Assembly: GCA_017517135.1 (NCBI GenBank) | Contig: JAFXAK010000027.1 | Span: 1 to 61,819, forward strand | Source of the DNA: Clostridia bacterium | GTDB taxonomy: Bacteria; Bacillota; Clostridia; Oscillospirales; Acutalibacteraceae | Length of the DNA stretch: 61,819 bases | Reading direction: 5' to 3' | In this document: positions 17,545 through 25,670 of the stretch, in pieces | How the letters are laid out: each line of letters starts with the position of its first letter | Numbering within the stretch: the first letter of the stretch is position 1 | Translations under genes and position numbers: made by a program | The notes under the pieces: generated by a model | What the model saw: the letters and a program-made list of their open reading frames with translations, nothing else | Databases searched by the model: none | Told to the model about the DNA's origin: nothing

Positions 17545-19078
17545 AAATAAAAACACCGCATTGAAGGAAAACGATATTCCTCAGCAAAGCTTCAACAGCG
17601 AGTCGCTGAATGCTCCCGCGTATATGAACAGAATGTTCTGTTCAACAAAGGAACGAATTGCGTATGTTCTCAAATGCACTCTGGGCGGTATAGGTCTGGG
17701 AAAATACGACATCGGCTCAGACCTTTATATGTACACCATCTACGGTGTTGAGCCTACCGCACTTGCAAAGGCTCAGTCTTTTCTTGTTATTTACGATATT
17801 ATAAACGATCCTCTTTCAGCAACGATTATTGACCGTATGCGTTCTCGTTGGGGAAAGTTCAAGCCCTTCCAGTATCTGTCTTTGATGCCGAGCCTGATTT
17901 TAGGATTTTTCAATATCATTCTTCCCTTTATTGCAGATGCAAACGGCTCGGATGCAAGTGAGAGACTGTGGATGTATATGGCGATTTCCTTTATGAGTGA
18001 AACAGTCGGTGCCATTGTGGGCGGCGGCGGATACATAGACAAGGTATTTACCCCAAATCCGAATGAACGAACCTCGCTCATTGTGGCGGCAAACTTTGTG
18101 AGTGAGTTTATTGCAAGACTGCCCGAACAGATAGTGGGTATATTGTATGACCTTGTTGCAAACGGTGTTATAAAAATGAGTATCGTGAAGCTCATTGTTT
18201 ATATGAAGATGTTCTGGTGGATAGTTTCAAATGTTCCCAATATTATGTGGGTGTTTGTGAGCAAGGAGAGAGTACCGCAATCCAACAAGCCGCCTCAGGT
18301 AACAAAGGGACTGCTTTCTGTTTTTAAGAACAGACCGTTGCTTATCAATATGCTTTCGGGCTTTGTGGGCGGAATTGATATAGGCACATCGGAATCGCTG
18401 TATTATGCGAATGTTCTTAATTTCTCAATGCTTCCCACTATTGCGGGTATTCCGGGCTCACCGATTTCGTATGCAAGCTACCCTCTGGCAACGAAGCTGA
18501 GAAAGAAATTCTCAACCAAGGCACTTTATATGATGTCTAATCTGTCTATTTCATTCTCCGAGACACTGTTCTTTGCCGTAGGATTGATAGGCGGTAAGGA
18601 AAACGGCTTCTATCTCAAAAAGGTGCCTATGACCATAGCTGCCTGTATCGGTAACTGTGTTGAGATGCTGTTCTATGCAACAAAGAAGATAGTGGGCAAC
18701 GAAATTGACTTTGAAATTCTCGACTACTGCGAATGGAAAAACGGCTACAGGGTTGAGGCTACAATAAATCTTATCAGAGGATATTTCGACAAGGTAAAGA
18801 GCATTGCCCTTCGTATCATCAATGCATATCTTCTTGAAAAGTGGGCAGGCTTCCAGATAGGTGCGGATGCTATACAGACCATTGATACAAAGTGGAGAGT
18901 GTTCCTCACCGCCTGCGGACCGAAGCTCATATTTGACCTTCTGGGACTTGTGCCTATGATGTTCTATAACATAGATGCGAAAATGCGTGAGAGAATGTAT
19001 CTTGAGCTTGAGCACTCAAGAGCACTCACAGCCGCAAGAGTAAAGAGAAATGCCGACGAGGGCGTTGTTGCAGAATAA
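17537..19078 (+). CDS. GPH-type sugar:cation symporter (MFS_2), second copy
   Basis: 513 residues, about twelve membrane segments. YDIINDPLSATIIDRMRSRWGKFKPFQYL is the family signature, here closer to the consensus NDP than in the 9357-10937 paralogue. The shared YCEWKNGYRVEA block and the tail FYNIDAKMRERMYLELE confirm that the two are paralogues, though they are well diverged. Members import sugars or glycosides with a cation. It overlaps the zinc-ribbon membrane protein gene by eight bases; GGAGG lies 12 bases before the ATG inside that gene. Confidence 0.85.
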   Translation: MSENKNTALKENDIPQQSFNSESLNAPAYMNRMFCSTKERIAYVLKCTLGGIGLGKYDIGSDLYMYTIYGVEPTALAKAQSFLVIYDIINDPLSATIIDRMRSRWGKFKPFQYLSLMPSLILGFFNIILPFIADANGSDASERLWMYMAISFMSETVGAIVGGGGYIDKVFTPNPNERTSLIVAANFVSEFIARLPEQIVGILYDLVANGVIKMSIVKLIVYMKMFWWIVSNVPNIMWVFVSKERVPQSNKPPQVTKGLLSVFKNRPLLINMLSGFVGGIDIGTSESLYYANVLNFSMLPTIAGIPGSPISYASYPLATKLRKKFSTKALYMMSNLSISFSETLFFAVGLIGGKENGFYLKKVPMTIAACIGNCVEMLFYATKKIVGNEIDFEILDYCEWKNGYRVEATINLIRGYFDKVKSIALRIINAYLLEKWAGFQIGADAIQTIDTKWRVFLTACGPKLIFDLLGLVPMMFYNIDAKMRERMYLELEHSRALTAARVKRNADEGVVAE

Positions 19079-19091
19079 AATATTGATTATA

Positions 19092-19130
19092 TTAAAAACG
19101 GAGCTGTGTACCGCCCGGTTACAGCTCCGT
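19092..19130 (-). terminator. Bidirectional terminator between symporter and PHP genes
   Basis: ACGGAGCTGT pairs with ACAGCTCCGT. On the minus strand it is followed by five T, so it mainly serves the PHP gene ending at 19146. Confidence 0.8.
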
Positions 19131-19145
19131 TAAACATTCTTATGC

Positions 19146-19934
19146 TTATTTTACAAAATCCTCAAAATCAAGAATCTCTATTCCCTTATATATTTCCTTT
19201 ACCTTGTCAAACGCACAAAGAAGCATATCCTTGTGGTGGCAGTCGGATGTAAGAATAAACTTACCGCCGTTTTCAACTATGAAATCTGCAATTTCGCGTC
19301 TGGGGTAGGGGGTTACTCTTGCACCTCTTGAGATTGCACCTGTGTTGATTTCAAAGGGGATGCCCATTTTTATGAGATGCAGTGCGGCATCCTGCCATGC
19401 CTTTACATATCGCGGATGCTTTTCGTCAAACAGCTCGCCGTTTTCGTTGAACTTTGTAACAAGGTCGAAGTGTGCGATAAAGCCTGCATTCTTGAAATCG
19501 GCTATTTTCTTTACTGTTTCATAATAAGCCTCGCAGTAGCTTAAAATGTCTCCGTCAAAATATTTGTCGGTATCTGAAAGCTGTTCCTTTGCGCTGCCGT
19601 CAACCGTGAGAAGCTTGCCGTCTTTTTCAATATAGTGTACGGCTGAGAGGAAGTATTCAAAGCCGTCTAAATCCATATCCGAAAAAACATCAAGCTCCGT
19701 TCCGCAGTAGATGTTTATTTTATCCTTGTATTTCTCCTTGAGAGCATTTATCTCTTTTATGTAATCTGCAATTTTGTCTTTTTTTATGCAGTAGCTCAAA
19801 TCTCTTGATGTATAGGAATGAACGGAAAAGCCGATAGCTGTCATTTTGTTTTCAATAGCAGACAAAACCATCTCCTCGGGGGAATGCTTACCGTCGCAGT
19901 ATGTTGTGTGAGTGTGAAAATTGCTTAAACCCAT
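19146..19934 (-). CDS. PHP-domain phosphatase, histidinol-phosphatase-like
   Basis: 262 residues. The polymerase-and-histidinol-phosphatase fold is clear: NFHTHTTYCDGKHSPEEMV at the start (metal-binding HTH), GTELD, AVHYI, and TSDCHHKDML near the end. The family uses two or three metals to hydrolyse phosphomonoesters; monofunctional HisK-type histidinol phosphatases have this length and layout. No other his genes are in the window, so histidine synthesis is possible but not shown. Divergent from bioY. Confidence 0.8.
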   Translation of the reverse strand: MGLSNFHTHTTYCDGKHSPEEMVLSAIENKMTAIGFSVHSYTSRDLSYCIKKDKIADYIKEINALKEKYKDKINIYCGTELDVFSDMDLDGFEYFLSAVHYIEKDGKLLTVDGSAKEQLSDTDKYFDGDILSYCEAYYETVKKIADFKNAGFIAHFDLVTKFNENGELFDEKHPRYVKAWQDAALHLIKMGIPFEINTGAISRGARVTPYPRREIADFIVENGGKFILTSDCHHKDMLLCAFDKVKEIYKGIEILDFEDFVK

Positions 19935-20033
19935 TTTTCATCTTCCTTAAATTTTTTTTCGCTAAAAAGTATAGCACTATAATGTAAATGTGTCAATTCA
20001 ATATTGTGTTGAGAGAAAAAGTTATATATAATG

Positions 20034-20053
20034 TATATAATAATTATTATATA
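20034..20053. promoter_or_regulatory. 20-base perfect AT palindrome upstream of bioY
   Basis: TATATAATAATTATTATATA, centred between 20043 and 20044, lies directly before the AAAGGA ribosome site of bioY. It resembles the block in front of tcdA. It does not look like a classical BirA operator. Confidence 0.45.
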
Positions 20054-20069
20054 TAAAGGAATACATATT

Positions 20070-20630
20070 TTGAAGCAGAGCTCTCACAAAACACTTGATA
20101 TGATACTCGTCGCGCTCTTTTCGGCTGTGATAGCCGCAGGAGCGTTTGTAAGCATACCCTTTGCTGTCCCCTTTACAATGCAGAGCTTTGGGATATTCTG
20201 TGCCTTGCTGATTTTGGGAGGAAAACGCGGATTTCTGAGCGTGCTTATATATGTTATCTTAGGATTTGCCGGTGTCCCCGTTTTTTCGGGCTTCAAGGGG
20301 GGAGTGGGTGTACTCGGGGAGATTACGGGCGGATATATAATCGGCTTTGTTGTCGCTTCTGCAGTTTTTGTGCTTTGTGAAAAATTATATAAGGGAAGAA
20401 AAGGGAAGACAGCAAATGCAATTCTTCTGCTTATATGGCTTTTTGTATGCTACGCCGTCGCGGTGCTGTGGTATTGCTTTGTTTATTCCGCCGAGGGGCT
20501 GATTTCGGCTGTGAGCGTGTGTGTTCTGCCGTTCATTTTGCCCGATATTGCCAAGCTGCTTGTTGCTGTTATCTTTTCTGAGAAAATTGTCAATATTTTG
20601 AAAATAACTATTGACAAAATGAATATGTAG
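20070..20630 (+). CDS. bioY: Biotin transporter BioY (ECF S component)
   Basis: 186 residues from a TTG start at 20070, chosen for AAAGGA nine bases upstream; the longer frame runs through the AT palindrome. Six membrane segments. The BioY pattern is clear: AAGAFVSIPFAVPFTMQSFGIF, GFLSVLIYVILGFAGVPVF, GGVGVLGEITGGYIIGF. It binds biotin and works with an ECF energising module not seen in this window. The stop is TAG (20628-20630), one of only two amber stops I find here, which is relevant to the in-frame amber at 22644. The promoter of the next gene overlaps its last codons. Confidence 0.9.
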   Translation: MKQSSHKTLDMILVALFSAVIAAGAFVSIPFAVPFTMQSFGIFCALLILGGKRGFLSVLIYVILGFAGVPVFSGFKGGVGVLGEITGGYIIGFVVASAVFVLCEKLYKGRKGKTANAILLLIWLFVCYAVAVLWYCFVYSAEGLISAVSVCVLPFILPDIAKLLVAVIFSEKIVNILKITIDKMNM

Positions 20631-20639
20631 TGCTAATAT
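20611..20639 (+). promoter_or_regulatory. Sigma-A promoter of the amino-acid ABC transporter operon
   Basis: TTGACA (20611-20616), 17-base spacer, TAATAT (20634-20639). It overlaps the 3' end of bioY and would give a leader of about 65 bases. Confidence 0.6.
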
Positions 20640-20710
20640 ATGTCTATGCTTTATTGTAGTAAAGTGATAAAACGGCTTTGAGCCAAAAAATTTAAGTGAG
20701 GTAAACTAAA

Positions 20711-21538
20711 ATGAAAAAGACTATTTCCGTACTTCTTGCAGTACTTCTTGTTCTCGGTGCAGTTTTTGCATTTGCAGCCTGCTCAGACAAGACAGACGAA
20801 ACCACCACAGCTGCTAACACAGAAGAAACCACAGCTGCTGAAAGCGACCTTCAGTACATAACCGATAAGGGTGTGCTTGTTGTTGGTATCACAGAATATC
20901 CTCCTATGGACTATCTTGATGAAAACAACGAATGGACAGGCTTTGACGCTGAATATGCCAAGTTAGTTGCAGAAAAAATCGGTGTAGATGTTGAATTCGT
21001 TGAAATCACATGGAGCCAGAAGGTATTTGAGCTTGATGCTAAGAAAATTGATGTTGTCTGGAACGGTATGACAATCAATGATGACCTCAAGAAGTCTATG
21101 AGCATTACAGATCCTTATGTAAAGAATGCACAGGTAATCGTTATGGCTGCTGACAAGGCAGAACAGTACAAAACTATCGAATCAATGGCTGAGCTCAACT
21201 TTGCAGTTGAAGAAGGCTCTGCAGGTAAGGATGTTGCAGAAGAAAACAGCTTCAGCTACACAGGACTTCCAACTCAGGCAGATGCTCTTCTCGAAGTAAG
21301 CACAGGCAAGGCAGATGCTTGCATCATCGACCTTACAATGGCTGATGCTACAACAGGCGAAGGCTCAAGCTATGAAAACCTTGTTCAGGTTATGGCTGTT
21401 AATGAAGAAGAATACGGTGTTGGCTGCCGTACAGGCTCCGACCTTTGCGATAAGATCAACGAAATCACAGATGAACTCATCGCTGACGGTACTCTCACAG
21501 CACTTGCTGAAAAGTATGAGCTTACACTTGTTGACTAA
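20711..21538 (+). CDS. Polar amino-acid ABC transporter, substrate-binding lipoprotein
   Basis: 275 residues. A lipoprotein signal peptide ends in AFAAC (Cys24), followed by a Thr/Glu-rich linker to about residue 48. The periplasmic-binding fold of family 3 (SBP_bac_3) follows: LVVGITEYPPMDYLDENNEWTGFDAEYAKLVAEKIGV, then WNGMTINDDLKKSMSITDPY. The acidic specificity residues do not allow the ligand to be named beyond a polar or charged amino acid. It is followed by a terminator-like hairpin and then the permease and ATPase genes, which suggests that it is made in excess over them. Confidence 0.9.
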   Translation: MKKTISVLLAVLLVLGAVFAFAACSDKTDETTTAANTEETTAAESDLQYITDKGVLVVGITEYPPMDYLDENNEWTGFDAEYAKLVAEKIGVDVEFVEITWSQKVFELDAKKIDVVWNGMTINDDLKKSMSITDPYVKNAQVIVMAADKAEQYKTIESMAELNFAVEEGSAGKDVAEENSFSYTGLPTQADALLEVSTGKADACIIDLTMADATTGEGSSYENLVQVMAVNEEEYGVGCRTGSDLCDKINEITDELIADGTLTALAEKYELTLVD

Positions 21539-21584
21539 TTAAAAAAGAATTTTTTTCAGGTTGTTTCTCCAAATAAACCAAACA

Positions 21585-21613
21585 GGCAGAGGGTTTTGTG
21601 CCCTCTGCCTTTT
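21585..21613 (+). terminator. Intra-operon terminator/attenuator after the binding protein
   Basis: GGCAGAGGG pairs with CCCTCTGCC, followed by four T. It lies between the binding-protein gene and the permease gene, a position typical of partial terminators in ABC importer operons. Confidence 0.8.
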
Positions 21614-21647
21614 GGTGACTTAATAAGGATGCCGTAAATACGGCGGA

Positions 21648-22361
21648 TTGGATAAATTTATGTTCTGGACTGTAACTCAGAGCCTTTTAGAGGGCTTTTC
21701 AAAAACCGTTGAAATATTTGTTGTAACCTTGGCTTTCGCTATTCCGTTGGGACTTATCATAAGCTTCGGCTCTATGAGTAAAATAGCTCCCGTAAAATGG
21801 CTGTGCAAGACCTTTGTGTGGATAATCCGAGGCACTCCGCTTATGCTTCAGCTTATTGCCGTTTTCTACGGCCCGGGCTTGATGCTTTCGTGGATAACAA
21901 AGATGTCACTCGACCTGCCCGCAGCTGTTATGGGAGTTATAAATGCTCTGGCGGCGATGGACAGAATAACTGCCGTGTTTATTGCATTTATTGTCAACTA
22001 TTCCTGCTATTTCTCCGAAATTTACCGCGGCGGTATAGAGGCAATTCCCAAAGGTCAGTATGAGGCTTGCCAGGTACTCGGTATGACAAAGTCTCAGACC
22101 TTTTTCAAGGTTGTACTTTTACAGGTTATAAAACGCATTGTGCCTCCTATGGGCAATGAAATCATCACTCTTGTTAAGGACACATCTCTTGCAAGAATAA
22201 TTGCCGTTTATGAAATCATCTATAATGCAGAAAAGTTTATAAAGCTTGAGGGTATTATATGGCCCTTGTTCTACACAGGTGCATTCTACCTTATTTTCTG
22301 CGGTGTTCTCACCGTTTTGTTCGGCAGAATTGAAAAGAAAATGGATTATTTCAGAGGTTAA
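21648..22361 (+). CDS. Polar amino-acid ABC transporter, permease (HEQRo type)
   Basis: 237 residues from TTG 21648; an in-frame ATG at 21660 is an equally possible start because neither has an ideal ribosome site. Five membrane segments. The EAA loop, EAIPKGQYEACQVLGMTKSQTFFKVVLLQ, sits near residue 130, and IIRGTPLMLQL is the typical N-terminal motif of glutamine/arginine/cystine-type permeases. The downstream ATPase gene starts four bases after its stop codon. Confidence 0.9.
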   Translation: MDKFMFWTVTQSLLEGFSKTVEIFVVTLAFAIPLGLIISFGSMSKIAPVKWLCKTFVWIIRGTPLMLQLIAVFYGPGLMLSWITKMSLDLPAAVMGVINALAAMDRITAVFIAFIVNYSCYFSEIYRGGIEAIPKGQYEACQVLGMTKSQTFFKVVLLQVIKRIVPPMGNEIITLVKDTSLARIIAVYEIIYNAEKFIKLEGIIWPLFYTGAFYLIFCGVLTVLFGRIEKKMDYFRG

Positions 22362-22364
22362 GCT

Positions 22365-23147
22365 ATGGCAATATTGGAAGTTACAAATCTTAAAAAAAGC
22401 TTCGGTAAAACCGAGGTACTCAAGGGTATCAGCTTCTCTCTTGAAGAGGGACAGGTGCTTTCCGTTATAGGCTCTTCAGGCTCGGGTAAAACAACACTGC
22501 TCAGATGTATAAACTCGCTCGAGGAATCAGACGAGGGTAAGATAGTTGCCGCAGGCAGCACGATTTTTGATTCGTCCTCAGACAAGCAGCTGTCAAAGGA
22601 AGAAAAGAGAAAAAATCAGCTCAATGTTGGTCTTGTTTTTCAGTAGTTCAATCTGTTTCCGCAGTACAATGTCTTGCAGAATGTAAGCCTTGCCATGCAG
22701 CTGCAGGCAAAAAACCGACCTGATTACAAGAAAAACAAAAAGAAAATCCTTGAAGAAATTGACACTCTTGCAAGGGAATATATCGATAAGGTAAATCTTA
22801 TCGATAAGGTTGACAATTACCCCTGTCAGCTTTCGGGCGGTCAGCAGCAGCGTGTTGCAATAGCAAGAGCGCTTGCATTAAATCCTAAAATCCTATTCTT
22901 TGACGAGCCCACCTCCGCACTCGATCCCGAATTGACAATCGAGGTGTTAAAGGTAATAAAATCCCTTAAAAATATGGGCAGAACAATGGTTGTTGTTACC
23001 CACGAAATGGAATTTGCCAGAAATGTTTCCGATAAGGTAATTTTTATGGCAGACGGTGTTATAGAAGAAGAGGGAACACCCGAAGAGGTATTCAATAATC
23101 CCAAGTCCGAAAAAACAAAAGCATTCCTTATGAAGTCATATGATTAA
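22365..23147 (+). pseudogene. Polar amino-acid ABC transporter ATPase with an in-frame amber codon
   Basis: Read through, this is 260 codons with every ABC motif in one frame: Walker [10 protein letters not shown] (36-44), Q-loop Gln93, [15 protein letters not shown], Walker [15 protein letters not shown] and H-loop VVTHEME. Codon 94 (22644-22646) is TAG where relatives usually have Gln, His or Ser (VFQ-x-FNLFP). The two pieces, 22365-22646 and 22671-23147, are otherwise undamaged. CAG to TAG is a single transition. Possible causes are a recent nonsense mutation, a sequencing or strain variant, or read-through. TAG serves as an ordinary stop in bioY and in the SpoIVFA-like gene, which argues against recoding. 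Without read-through the importer would lack a working ATPase. Confidence 0.8.
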
Positions 23148-23213
23148 GCCGGTGCAAAAAAACTCTCAAAGCCTTGATATATAAAGGTTTTTCTTGAAAA
23201 TACACATGTTGAA

Positions 23214-23252
23214 AAGACACTTTTTCCGTGCGGAGTAAGTGTCTTTTTTTTC
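23214..23252 (+). terminator. Terminator of the ABC transporter operon
   Basis: AAGACACTT pairs with AAGTGTCTT around a 14-base loop, followed by a run of T. Confidence 0.85.
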
Positions 23253-23542
23253 TTTTGAGTGATTACATTTTTGCTTTTATTTGTGCAATCTGTTCTTATG
23301 TGCTGTTGTAGTAAAATTGCTCAAAAAACGACAGAAAAAAGCGACAAAACACAGAAAAATAATTACAATTTGTAATCATTCTGTTACGCCTTGTTAAGTT
23401 TATGAAGTTTTCACAAATTTTCGCGGGTTAAAAATTTTAAAAAATATGAAAAAAATGCGAAACCACTCTTTATTGCGGTTATTTTGAAGATAAGACACAA
23501 GAGGCTTTGTGCAAAGTATACAAAAAAATTTTTCTCGGTGAT

Positions 23543-23571
23543 TTGACATTTGAAAAATGTTTGAATATAAT
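23543..23571 (+). promoter_or_regulatory. Consensus sigma-A promoter of the 3D-domain protein
   Basis: TTGACA (23543-23548), exactly 17 bases, TATAAT (23566-23571). The leader is about 80 bases. The 290 bases between the preceding terminator and this promoter hold nothing I recognise. Confidence 0.8.
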
Positions 23572-23659
23572 GTCCCCGTTCTTCCCCTATAAATGTATTG
23601 AGCCACAAAAAACTATAAAAATCAGGCTCGATATTTTAACGGACAGGAGTAATATTATT

Positions 23660-24472
23660 ATGAGTAAGCAAAAAAAGAGAAACAGATCGGGAGGCCAGAA
23701 ACAGGTCTACAAGATAATTTCTCACCCTACCAAAGGCAGATACGGCTTCAAGGCTTGTGCGCTGATGGCAGCTGCAGGACTCTCTTTATCAGCAGTACTT
23801 ACAACAATGCCCGAAACAGTTGTCAGCGTTATGGCTGTTTCAAATCCGGATGCACAGCCCGCAGCTATCGTTCGTGAAGTCCCCGATATGAGTGCGTTTT
23901 ATTCTGATACTGATTTAATCAGTGTTGAAATTCCCTCTATTGTAGAAGAGTTTGCTTCAGAAGAGGAAAAGCTGAAAGCTGAAGATGCCCCCGGTGACTT
24001 TGAATGTTACGCAACATCTCTTTCACAGGAAGATGCACAGACAAAGCTTCTTGAGGCGCAGGTTACCTCAAAACACGGTTATGTCAGACTTAACAAGCAC
24101 GGTATACCGATGTCGGAAAAAGAAGTTCCCGAATGGCTGGAGCTTGATGAGAACGGAATCCCCACAAACTATGCATATACAATAAGCGGTAAGTCCACAG
24201 CATATCACACGGGCTCAATAACTGCAACAGGCACAAGACCTCAGCAGGGTACGGTTGCAGTAAACCCCAGACAGATTCCCTACGGAACGGAAATGTGGAT
24301 TGTATCCCTTGACGGTAAATATGTTTACGGATATGCAAAGGCGGAAGACACAGGCGGATTTGTTCATTTCAGAAACGGTGCAACCGTAGACTTATATATG
24401 TATTCAGGCGAGGATGCCACAAACTGGGGCTGGAGAGGCGTAGTTATCTACATTCTTGACTCAGGAAAATAA
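23660..24472 (+). CDS. Secreted 3D-domain protein (RpfB/YocH-like cell-wall protein)
   Basis: 270 residues from ATG 23660 with GGACAGGAG upstream. A basic N-terminus and one membrane segment (about residues 30-50, ACALMAAAGLSLSAVLTTM) act as signal or anchor. A spacer rich in acidic residues follows, then the C-terminal 3D domain with GKSTAYHTGSITATGTRP, GTVAVNPRQIPYGT and AEDTGGFVHFRNGATVDLY; the Asp residues of the domain are kept. Related domains occur in resuscitation-promoting factors and lytic transglycosylase-like proteins acting on peptidoglycan. It has its own strong promoter and terminator. Confidence 0.85.
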   Translation: MSKQKKRNRSGGQKQVYKIISHPTKGRYGFKACALMAAAGLSLSAVLTTMPETVVSVMAVSNPDAQPAAIVREVPDMSAFYSDTDLISVEIPSIVEEFASEEEKLKAEDAPGDFECYATSLSQEDAQTKLLEAQVTSKHGYVRLNKHGIPMSEKEVPEWLELDENGIPTNYAYTISGKSTAYHTGSITATGTRPQQGTVAVNPRQIPYGTEMWIVSLDGKYVYGYAKAEDTGGFVHFRNGATVDLYMYSGEDATNWGWRGVVIYILDSGK

Positions 24473-24489
24473 TTTGCATAATAAAGAGA

Positions 24490-24525
24490 AAAGGAGCTGA
24501 GAAATCGGCTCCTTTCGTTTTTTTT
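24490..24525 (+). terminator. Terminator of the 3D-domain gene
   Basis: AAAGGAGC pairs with GCTCCTTT around a 10-base loop, followed by eight or more T. Confidence 0.9.
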
Positions 24526-24534
24526 AGTATTAAC

Positions 24535-24647
24535 TTTTGCCGAAGGCAAAAAAGCACTTTTTTAAGTGTTATTCGCCTGTCGCTGAGTGATATTGTGCTT
24601 CGCACAGAGGTATTTGCCTTACGGCAAGTGATATTTTCTTCGCAGGT
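24535..24647. repeat. Hairpin array B (constant word GTGATATT)
   Basis: Short perfect hairpins of different sequence: TTTTGCC-gaa-GGCAAAA (24535-24551), CACTT-tttt-AAGTG (24555-24568), TGTGC-ttc-GCACA (24594-24606) and TTGCC-ttac-GGCAA (24614-24627). Between them recur GTGTTATT, GTGATATT, AGGTATT and GTGATATT. Two further units (about 24574-24587 and 24636-24646) are degenerate. The array stops at the stop codon of the DapF-like gene. It differs from array A in its constant word but shares the plan. Confidence 0.75.
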
Positions 24648-25460
24648 TTATATTTTTCCCGTGAAAACTATTTGTGCCTTAGTGTTTATAAGCACCGAGT
24701 TATTCTTTTTGCATAAAGCATAAATTTCTCCGCCGTCGCTTGTTACGGTGATTTCTCTGCCGTGTTCGGTTTTTCCGTTTCTGCAAAGTGAAAGTGCGGC
24801 AGCTGCGGCGGCTGAGGCATCCGACAAAACAGTACCTGTTCCGTTTATGTAGGAACGGATAAAAAGAGCTGAGTCGGATTTCAGTTCGCAGAAAACGGCA
24901 CTTGCTTTTTTGTTGAAAAGAGAGTGCTTTGTTATCTGCTCTCCGAGAGTGATGAAATTTAACGATGACGGAAAATGTGTTTCGTGTACCGCGAAGATAT
25001 TTCCGATTTTCAATGCCGTCATATCAAGTATTCTGTTGCCCACCTCAACACGGCGGTTGATAACGGGAGTTTTTGATGCAAGAGGAATTTCGTCGGGCAG
25101 GAAAGTACCCTTGCCGAGGTCAGCTGTAACATCAAAGCCGTTCTCCTGCTTTACTGTCATAATATCCGTTGTGCCGGAGCTTTGTTTTATTCCCGTATGA
25201 GAAATATTTCGTTTTTCGCACAGGTATACCGCCGTACATATCGCCGCCGATAAATCAAAATCCGTTCTGATTCCCTTATGTGTGAAAACATCAACATAGA
25301 AATTTTCTTCTCTCATAATAATAAGTCCGCTTGCCCCCGCCCCCGAATATCTGTTGCAAAGCTGTGTTGCAAGTGACGGTAAATGAGTGTCACGGGAAAG
25401 ACAGGTGTGTTCAATAAGAATATAATCTCTGCCGGCATACTGTATTTTTGTAAATTCCAT
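24648..25460 (-). CDS. Diaminopimelate-epimerase-like protein lacking both catalytic cysteines
   Basis: 270 residues from ATG 25460, chosen for AAAGGA nine bases upstream. The two-lobed DapF fold is recognisable from FTKIQYAGRDYILIE, CNRYSGAGASGLIIM and VDVFTHKG at the start and the mirrored second half. DapF uses two Cys as acid and base. Aligned by eye, the first (in CGNG) is Asp69 (FDLSAAIC) and the second (in ACGTG) is Asp214 (VLSDASAAAAAA), and the Glu before the second motif is also lost. It therefore cannot be an ordinary DapF; it may be a PhzF-like isomerase, a binding protein or an enzyme with new chemistry. It sits between hairpin arrays and is divergent from tRNA-Arg. Confidence 0.7.
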   Translation of the reverse strand: MEFTKIQYAGRDYILIEHTCLSRDTHLPSLATQLCNRYSGAGASGLIIMREENFYVDVFTHKGIRTDFDLSAAICTAVYLCEKRNISHTGIKQSSGTTDIMTVKQENGFDVTADLGKGTFLPDEIPLASKTPVINRRVEVGNRILDMTALKIGNIFAVHETHFPSSLNFITLGEQITKHSLFNKKASAVFCELKSDSALFIRSYINGTGTVLSDASAAAAAALSLCRNGKTEHGREITVTSDGGEIYALCKKNNSVLINTKAQIVFTGKI

Positions 25461-25588
25461 AATGTTTGTCCTTTCATAAAAGCTTCTTAATATGTATATG
25501 TGAATAAAAACAGAGAATATAATTTTTTTATAAAAAAAGAGTTGACTTTTTTGTTTTGTAGTGGTAATATATTTAGGCAATAGCGAAT

Positions 25589-25665
25589 GCGCCGGTAGCT
25601 CAGTTGGATAGAGTGACTGGCTACGAACCAGTAGGTCAGGGGTTCGAGTCCCTTCCGGCGCGCCA
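25589..25665 (+). tRNA. tRNA-Arg (anticodon ACG)
   Basis: 77 bases. Acceptor GCGCCGG pairs with CCGGCGC, discriminator G, and CCA is encoded. The D arm GCTCAGTTGGATAGAGT, anticodon arm with CTACGAA (anticodon ACG, decoding CGN after A34-to-inosine editing) and T loop GGTTCGAGTCC are all present. A terminator follows at once. Confidence 0.97.
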
Positions 25666-25670
25666 AAAAA

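Noticed and set aside
19092-19130. Riboswitch between the symporter and PHP genes.
   Set aside because: It is a simple hairpin with a T-run in the right place for a terminator, and no aptamer-like sequence is present.
20031-20069. Longer bioY start at 20031.
   Set aside because: It would translate the AT palindrome as MYIIIIIYKG and has no ribosome site, whereas TTG 20070 has AAAGGA nine bases upstream.
22644-22646. Genome-wide reassignment of TAG to glutamine, or pyrrolysine.
   Set aside because: Only one in-frame TAG is seen in about fifty genes, and bioY and the SpoIVFA-like gene use TAG as their stop. No pyl gene is visible.
24648-25460. Functional diaminopimelate epimerase (dapF).
   Set aside because: Both catalytic cysteine positions are occupied by aspartate and the second-motif Glu is missing.
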